A stretch of 33,031 nt of DNA from Chitinophagales bacterium. Its GTDB lineage: Bacteria > Bacteroidota > Bacteroidia > Chitinophagales > Saprospiraceae. The translations under genes and the position numbers were made by a program. The stretch spans positions 1 through 33,031 of the forward strand of contig JAAFHO010000003.1 of assembly GCA_013297575.1 (NCBI GenBank), written 5' to 3'. Below, piece by piece: positions 27,489 to 33,031 of this stretch. The stretch's first letter is position 1. The number at the start of each line of letters is the position of its first letter. The notes below the pieces were generated by a model that saw nothing but the letters and a program-made list of their open reading frames with translations, was not told where the DNA came from and searched no databases.

Positions 27489-28412
27489 ATGACCACTAAA
27501 ACGACTGCTTCAAGATGGACTATTGGGCTAGGCATTGCCATTTGGATTGTACTGGTTCTTGCCGAACGCCCCAGTGCAGATCAACACCTTTGGGCGGCAT
27601 TAATACTACAATTGGCAGCATTGGTTTGGGTGCCTTTGATCCCTAATATTGCCACTGATCGGCAACACTGGTGGCTATTTGGGGCAGCATTATCTTTGGT
27701 AACTGCATTTATGCTCCCTCAGGGCATAGCGGCTGGATGCGCAACATTACCTTGGTTATTGGTTACACTTTGGCAATTTCAGGTGGGGGTAGAGTGGCTG
27801 ATTCAAAAAAAACGCTCCGCCGATCAAGTGGCACAAGCATCGGGGCGCATATTTATGGTAGTAGGTGGTCTATGGACAATGAGCGACCGTCTTGGCTGGC
27901 AACCTTTGGATTTTGATCCGGCAATTGTGCTACTCACAGGTGTACACTTTCATTATGCGGGACTTATTTTTCCTAGTCTTGTTGGATTAGTTACCGAATA
28001 TTGGCCCAGTAAAACAGGAAAACTAGCGTGTTGGCTTTCTGTAGCAGCCGTCCCTTTAACAGCAGTGGGTATTACTATTGCACAAATTACGCATGATTTT
28101 ACATTTGAAGCCTTTGCTGCCGCTGCTGTAGCCTTATCGGGTTGGTTAACCTCATTTCGATACGGCAAAATTGCCTTTCAAACCAATGAACTACCCAAAA
28201 CTACTCGTATTACGTGGGGCATCCTTTGCATAGCGCTATTTTTTACCATGACATTGGCCTTGGCTTATGCACTTAGGCCATTTTATCCAATTGAATTATT
28301 GAATATCCCAACGATGCGCGCCTGGCATGGCACTGCAAATGCTTTTGGTGTGGCTGGAGCGGGTTTGGTCGGCTGGAGGTATTACACAGAAAATAAGTCA
28401 AATATAATTTAA
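27489..28412 (+). CDS. YndJ-like multi-pass membrane protein
   Basis: Polytopic; LLTGVHFHYAGLIFPSLVGLV and MRAWHGTANAFGVAGAGLVGWR resemble YndJ-family proteins; 12-nt gap to the DUF1990 gene suggests an operon. Confidence 0.65.
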   Translation: MTTKTTASRWTIGLGIAIWIVLVLAERPSADQHLWAALILQLAALVWVPLIPNIATDRQHWWLFGAALSLVTAFMLPQGIAAGCATLPWLLVTLWQFQVGVEWLIQKKRSADQVAQASGRIFMVVGGLWTMSDRLGWQPLDFDPAIVLLTGVHFHYAGLIFPSLVGLVTEYWPSKTGKLACWLSVAAVPLTAVGITIAQITHDFTFEAFAAAAVALSGWLTSFRYGKIAFQTNELPKTTRITWGILCIALFFTMTLALAYALRPFYPIELLNIPTMRAWHGTANAFGVAGAGLVGWRYYTENKSNII

Positions 28413-28487
28413 GTATTTAGACAAAACGAATGCTGTATAATGTCTATTCAACTTGCAGGATTCCGATGCCACTATACGGAACGCTGT

Positions 28488-28544
28488 TAGGTTTTGTGCA
28501 TATATTTATAGGGGATTTTATCCGATTTTCATGCACAAAACCTA
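28488..28544. repeat. Hairpin repeat family D, copy 2
   Basis: TAGGTTTTGTGCAT (28488-28501) / ATGCACAAAACCTA (28531-28544); stem extends through CGCTGT...ACAGCG with a 1-nt bulge. Confidence 0.85.
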
Positions 28545-28556
28545 CAGCGCCGCAGT

Positions 28557-30521
28557 CTATTTTGTCTTTTTTCCAGTATCTATGGCCTTTACTTTTGTTT
28601 TTTCTGCAACTTTAGGCTTGCCGGGGTTGCCTTCAAAAATCATAACAGCAAGCGGTGCCAATTTGAAAGAAACGGAGTAATCTTGTCCATGTGATGCCTT
28701 TTTTACGGCTTTCAAATCACCGTTTATCATCCCAGAGCCACCATATTTCTTATCATCGCTATTAAGTACTTCTTTCCAGGTACCACTAGATGGAACACCC
28801 ACACTGTACTGTTCCATGGCATTGGCTTGGAAATGGCAAACGACCAAAAGTACCTTATCTGTTTCGTTTCCTTTTCGCAAAAACGAAACCACGGAGTTCT
28901 CGGTATCGTCGCCACTGATCCATTCATAGCCCTCTGGCGAGAACGCATTGCGCCAAAGTGCAGGATAGTGGACATACATTTTATTGAGGTCGCGTACCCA
29001 TTCCTGACAACCTTTGTGGAGTTCGTATTGGAGCAATTCCCAAGTTACGCCACGATCGTGGCTCCATTCGGTAGTTTGCGCTATTTCGCCGCCCATAAAG
29101 AGTAAATGTGTGCCTGGGTGTGTCCATTGATGGCCAAATAATGCGCGTAAATTGGCGTGTTTTTGCCATTCATCACCGGGCATTTTAAACAGCAATGACG
29201 ACTTGAGGTGTACTACTTCGTCGTGGCTGAGGGGCAACATAAACCGCTCTGAAAAGGCGTACACCATCGAGAATGTAATTTCATTTTGATGCCAACGGCG
29301 AAATGCCGTAGGACGCTTAAAATAATTAAGCGAATCGTGCATCCAACCCATCATCCATTTTTGGCCAAAACCTAAGCCTCCGTCCCAAATTGGCTTACTG
29401 ACGCCGGGGAAAGCAGTACTTTCTTCAGCAATGGTTTCCACGCCGGGAAATTCTTTATATACTGTTTCGTTGAACTCACGCAGTAATGAAATGGCCTCCA
29501 AATTCTCTTTACCGCCATATACATTAGGTATCCATTCTCCTTCTTTGCGCGAATAATCAAGGTAAAGCATAGAAGCTACTGCATCTACACGTAAACCATC
29601 CACATGGTACTGATCGAGCCAAAATAACGCGTTGGAAATTAAGAAAGAGCGTACTTCATTACGACCATAATCAAAAATATAACTATTCCAATCGGGGTGA
29701 TAGCCCTTACGTGGGTCTGCGTATTCGTACAAATGCGAGCCATCAAATAAATACAAGCCATGTATATCGCCCGGAAAATGCGAAGGCACCCAATCCAAAA
29801 TAACCCCAATGCCCGCTTGATGGAAACGATCGACCAAGAGTTTGAGGTCTTCGGGGTTACCAAAACGAGAAGTAGGTGCGAAAAAACCTGTTATTTGATA
29901 GCCCCAAGATGGGAAATAGGGGTGTTCCATCATGGGCATAAATTCGACATGAGTAAAACCCATATCAGAGACGTATTGCACCAATTCATCTGCTAATTCC
30001 TTAAAATTGAGGGATCGATTACCATCTTCCACCTTTTTTTTCCAAGATCCTAGGTGGACTTCATATACCGACCAAGGCTTTGGTTGCCCCGCAATTTTGG
30101 CACGTTGCGTCAGCCAGTCCTGATCTTGCCAATCATAAGATTGGTCCCAAACCATACTTGCAGTGCGAGGCGGGGTTTCCCATCTGCGGGCAAATGGGTC
30201 ACCTTTATCCAATGCAGCACCATTGTGCATCGTAATATGGTATTTATACACCGTACCATGGCCAATGCCAGGTACAAAACCCTCCCAAATACCGCTTTTG
30301 TCCCACCGAGGTAGTAACACATGTGTATCTGGATTCCAGCCATTAAAATCTCCTGTTATACTGACCCGTTTGGCGTTAGGGGCCCATACGGCGAAATAAG
30401 TACCTTTGCGGTTATTTATTTCAATACAATGACTACCCATTTTCTCGTAAAGTCGAAAATGTTTGCCAGATTGATAGAGTGCGATATCAAAATCTGTAAA
30501 AAGTGTATGAGCTTGAACCAT
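28557..30521 (-). CDS. glgB: 1,4-alpha-glucan branching enzyme (start likely MVQAHTLFTDFDIALYQ)
   Basis: CBM48 (YFAVWAPNAKRVSITGDFNGWNPDTH) and GH13 motifs (GVILDWVPSHF, GLRVDAVASMLYLDY, LPLSHDEVVH). Confidence 0.96.
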   Translation of the reverse strand: MVQAHTLFTDFDIALYQSGKHFRLYEKMGSHCIEINNRKGTYFAVWAPNAKRVSITGDFNGWNPDTHVLLPRWDKSGIWEGFVPGIGHGTVYKYHITMHNGAALDKGDPFARRWETPPRTASMVWDQSYDWQDQDWLTQRAKIAGQPKPWSVYEVHLGSWKKKVEDGNRSLNFKELADELVQYVSDMGFTHVEFMPMMEHPYFPSWGYQITGFFAPTSRFGNPEDLKLLVDRFHQAGIGVILDWVPSHFPGDIHGLYLFDGSHLYEYADPRKGYHPDWNSYIFDYGRNEVRSFLISNALFWLDQYHVDGLRVDAVASMLYLDYSRKEGEWIPNVYGGKENLEAISLLREFNETVYKEFPGVETIAEESTAFPGVSKPIWDGGLGFGQKWMMGWMHDSLNYFKRPTAFRRWHQNEITFSMVYAFSERFMLPLSHDEVVHLKSSLLFKMPGDEWQKHANLRALFGHQWTHPGTHLLFMGGEIAQTTEWSHDRGVTWELLQYELHKGCQEWVRDLNKMYVHYPALWRNAFSPEGYEWISGDDTENSVVSFLRKGNETDKVLLVVCHFQANAMEQYSVGVPSSGTWKEVLNSDDKKYGGSGMINGDLKAVKKASHGQDYSVSFKLAPLAVMIFEGNPGKPKVAEKTKVKAIDTGKKTK

Positions 30522-30626
30522 AAGTATTTGTAAATATTGAGATTGCAAAAGAACGCGTTTTCTTTAATCGCACCAAGAGAAATGGTATTTAATTAAAATT
30601 ATTAAATTAATAGGGGTATTTAGAGC

Positions 30627-30660
30627 AAATTGTGCTAATTTTAACAAATTGGCACAATTT
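30627..30660. promoter_or_regulatory. Palindromic operator-like site upstream of the Crp/Fnr regulator
   Basis: AAATTGTGC (30627-30635) / GCACAATTT (30652-30660), 9-bp perfect inverted repeat. Confidence 0.45.
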
Positions 30661-30710
30661 TGGATTCAGTTGCGTTACTAATTGTATTTAATCATGTCGA
30701 AACGCCTGTT

Positions 30711-31403
30711 ATGAGCCATTCTAACCTGTTAAATTCACTTGAACTGTCAGAATTACCCCTTTTGAACAGTTTGAGCCGCGAACTACTTAATGAGGTAGTT
30801 ACAAAGGTAAAAGTACATACTTTTCCTAAGAATACATTTATTTTTAAACCCGGCGAGAAAAACAACGAAATATGTTTACTTCTGGAAGGGGTAATCAAAA
30901 ATGGAATTATCCTTCCCGATGGGAAAGAATTGATTCAGCATATCTTTAAACCCTTAGATTTTTTTGGATTTGGTAGTCTAACTGGTAAATCTGTAAGAGT
31001 CCATTATGCCAAGTCTTTGAGTCCATTTTGTACGATATTGACTATTCCTTGTGAAATGGTTACCCAACTTATGCACCAATCTGAGCAATTTTCTAAGGGA
31101 GTTATCGAAACAATTGCAAAAGCACTGTACCGATCTGAAAAAAGGCTCGAAGTGCTCCTCACCGCTGATGTACGTACGCGTATTACTTTTTTCCTTGAAG
31201 AAAATATAACAAGCAATAATGCTCCCATACCGATCGAAACATTGCTCCACGAGGGGCTTACACAACAAGATATTGCGACCATGATCGGGGCAACCCGCCA
31301 AACTGTAGCGATGGTATTGAATGAAATGAGAAAGGACGATAAAATTGACTTTAATCGAAAAAAAATTGTGATCAAATCAAATCAACCACTGCGACAAGAA
31401 TAA
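30711..31403 (+). CDS. Crp/Fnr family transcriptional regulator (start likely MSHSNLLNSL)
   Basis: cNMP-binding-like FPKNTFIFKPGEKNNEICLLLEGVIKNGIILPDGKELIQHIFKPLDFFG; Crp-type HTH EGLTQQDIATMIGATRQTVAMVLNEMRKDDKIDFNRKKIVI. Confidence 0.93.
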   Translation: MSHSNLLNSLELSELPLLNSLSRELLNEVVTKVKVHTFPKNTFIFKPGEKNNEICLLLEGVIKNGIILPDGKELIQHIFKPLDFFGFGSLTGKSVRVHYAKSLSPFCTILTIPCEMVTQLMHQSEQFSKGVIETIAKALYRSEKRLEVLLTADVRTRITFFLEENITSNNAPIPIETLLHEGLTQQDIATMIGATRQTVAMVLNEMRKDDKIDFNRKKIVIKSNQPLRQE

Positions 31404-31412
31404 GATGCATGT

Positions 31413-32306
31413 CTAGTCCACAACTTGCACAACTTTATCTACTCCTTTCAAAAATGGATGGCACAACACGGCACAGAGTACTATCAGTACACCTATATAG
31501 AAACTGGGGTGCAAATGCTGATCTTCTCTAAAAATAAGAATCGCCAAGGCTATACCGTACACAGGCTCAAGGTTTGTAGTTAAATTAACGGTAAATGCTC
31601 CCAAGTGACGCATGGCTTTTAGTACCAAAAAATGAGTCAATAGGGTACAAAAATACGCCAGAATAAATAGCCAAAGCCAGTCGATGCCAACTGGTACAAT
31701 CGTTTCCCAATCGGGTTGGACTACCGCCAAGGCAATTGAGGTAATGATTACACCGCCAGTTAATTCGTAGAAACTCATGGTAAGTGGCTTAGGGCTGTAA
31801 AGATCGATTTCCCTTTTATTTAAAGAGGTAAATATCGCAGCCAAAAGTGCCGATAAAGTACCTACCATTACGCCTTGACGCATTGTCCAATCCAAATCAT
31901 CAATAATCAGCCACATACCGGGAAGTATTAGGATGCCCAAGACCAATTCCCTCCAAACAAAGCGTTTCTTTAGAATAAGTGGCTCTACCAAAGCAGAGAA
32001 AAAAGAAGTCATTGCCATCATTGCAAGTGCGATCGAGGCATTGGAGAGCTTTATCGCACCATAAAAACAAAGCCAATGAACACCAATTACCATACCAATG
32101 CCCAACATACGCATGGAACCCCTAAGCCCCGGAGCCATGCGCTCGGCCTTATTTACCACAAAAAACAAGGTGATACTGCATAAAAAAACCCTCCACCAAA
32201 CCAATGGCAGGGCTTGAAGACTAATTAATTTACCTAAAATTGCCGTAAATCCCCATACCATTACACAAAAATGCAAAATGAGATAAGCGCGTTGTTTTTC
32301 TGTCAT
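31413..32306 (-). CDS. EamA/DMT family transporter
   Basis: About 10 TM helices in two homologous halves; FCVMVWGFTAILGKLISL...NASIALAMMAMTSFFSALVEPLILKKRF...NLTTNLEPVYGIALAILIFRE. Confidence 0.92.
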   Translation of the reverse strand: MTEKQRAYLILHFCVMVWGFTAILGKLISLQALPLVWWRVFLCSITLFFVVNKAERMAPGLRGSMRMLGIGMVIGVHWLCFYGAIKLSNASIALAMMAMTSFFSALVEPLILKKRFVWRELVLGILILPGMWLIIDDLDWTMRQGVMVGTLSALLAAIFTSLNKREIDLYSPKPLTMSFYELTGGVIITSIALAVVQPDWETIVPVGIDWLWLFILAYFCTLLTHFLVLKAMRHLGAFTVNLTTNLEPVYGIALAILIFREDQHLHPSFYIGVLIVLCAVLCHPFLKGVDKVVQVVD

Positions 32307-32357
32307 GTTTTATCATTACTAAAGTACTTTTTGTCTCGTATATTTGCACCTTAAATT

Positions 32358-32741
32358 ATGGAAAAAGTAAGAATAGACAAGTGGCTTTGGAGTATTCGTA
32401 TTTTCAAAAGCCGAACCCTTGCCACCGATGCGTGCAAGGGGGGCAAGGTTAAAATCGGCGGTGACTCTGTTAAACCCTCCTACTTGGTTGCTAGAGGAGA
32501 AACCGTGGTTTGCCGAAAAGATGGTTTTAACTTTGAATATAAAGTAATTGATCTCATCGAAAAGCGAGTGGGTGCTCCTATTGCCGTTACTTGCTACGAA
32601 GATATTACCCCCGAATCAGAGAAAAACAAGTATCAAGCTTGGTTCGAAAACAACCAACAACAATCCGCCGAAGCAAGAGAGCGCGGTTCTGGTCGTCCAA
32701 CGAAAAAAGAACGCCGGGACATCGAAAAGTATAAGCTGTAA
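32358..32741 (+). CDS. S4-domain RNA-binding protein (Hsp15/HslR-like)
   Basis: MEKVRIDKWLWSIRIFKSRTLATDACKGGKVKIGGDSVKPSYLVARGETVVCRK; basic C-terminal tail GRPTKKERRDIEKYKL. Confidence 0.9.
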   Translation: MEKVRIDKWLWSIRIFKSRTLATDACKGGKVKIGGDSVKPSYLVARGETVVCRKDGFNFEYKVIDLIEKRVGAPIAVTCYEDITPESEKNKYQAWFENNQQQSAEARERGSGRPTKKERRDIEKYKL

Positions 32742-32744
32742 TGA

Positions 32745-32860
32745 ATGACCTATGTGTCATCCAACCTGTGTGTCATCCGCTAGGGATGACATACGATGGG
32801 ATGACACACTGGTCATCTGCTACGGATGACACGCGATGGGATGACACGTAGGTCATCCGC
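32745..32860. repeat. GGATGACA palindromic tandem repeat array between convergent genes
   Basis: Two adjacent ~40-bp units, GGATGACATACGATGGGATGACACACTGGTCATCTGCTAC and GGATGACACGCGATGGGATGACACGTAGGTCATCCGCTAC, preceded by inverted TGTCATCC copies. Confidence 0.8.
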
Positions 32861-33031
32861 TACTTGCATTGCGCCAAAATCTTCTCATGATTCGCCACAT
32901 ACGCGGGATCATTCTCTTTTTTCGCCATTTCGATACCCTTTAATGCATCGGCTTTTGCTACATCGCATTTGCCCAATTTGGCAGCAATTTTAGCACGAAC
33001 ATAATACGTCCAGTATTGTGGGTCTTTTTCA
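32860..33031 (-). CDS. C-terminal fragment of a minus-strand CDS running off the window (TPR-like; possibly a DUF2911 protein)
   Basis: Reverse complement reads EKDPQYWTYYVRAKIAAKLGKCDVAKADALKGIEMAKKENDPAYVANHEKILAQCK-stop; not in the supplied ORF track because it has no start in the window. Confidence 0.75.
   Translation of the reverse strand, partial: EKDPQYWTYYVRAKIAAKLGKCDVAKADALKGIEMAKKENDPAYVANHEKILAQCK

Noticed and set aside
1-33031. CRISPR array, rRNA, tRNA or complete IS/prophage
   Set aside because: No regularly spaced repeats with unique spacers, no tRNA cloverleaf or rRNA-like sequence recognised by eye, and no transposase, integrase or phage structural gene seen.

Overview
The window looks like a Bacteroidetes chromosome segment, probably of the Saprospiraceae/Chitinophaga type. 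Evidence: type IX secretion (T9SS) sorting domains, TAnnTTTG promoter boxes, DUF2723 and CHU_C-type proteins. Recognisable genes: the C-terminal end of a T9SS type-B adhesin, an RluA-family pseudouridine synthase, an SSS symporter, an AraC regulator, a cupin/DUF4440 protein, a four-repeat cohesin-like T9SS protein, a DUF2723 membrane protein, asnS, an RluF-like pseudouridine synthase with an RGG-like tail, an OmpA/TSP3 protein, an ElaA-type GNAT, a Bcp peroxiredoxin, DUF1990 and YndJ-like proteins, glgB, a Crp/Fnr regulator, an EamA transporter, an S4-domain protein, and an untracked partial CDS at the right edge. An AT-rich accessory stretch (about 13.84-18.28 kb) carries orphan small ORFs and a three-copy tandem array of secreted paralogs with a truncated fourth unit. 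Signals most worth following up: (1) a family of about 165-205 bp fold-back elements (3689-3895, 23747-23931, 25505-25667) sharing one core architecture (A/T outer stem, 5x5 internal loop, short stem, 5-nt loop) with covarying inner stems; (2) a second hairpin repeat family (21617-21674, 28488-28544, degenerate copy about 8325-8376); (3) a small ORF with a double-glycine leader-like motif (1707-1922, minus); (4) the mosaic tandem secreted paralogs. All calls are from reading the sequence; no database search was run.
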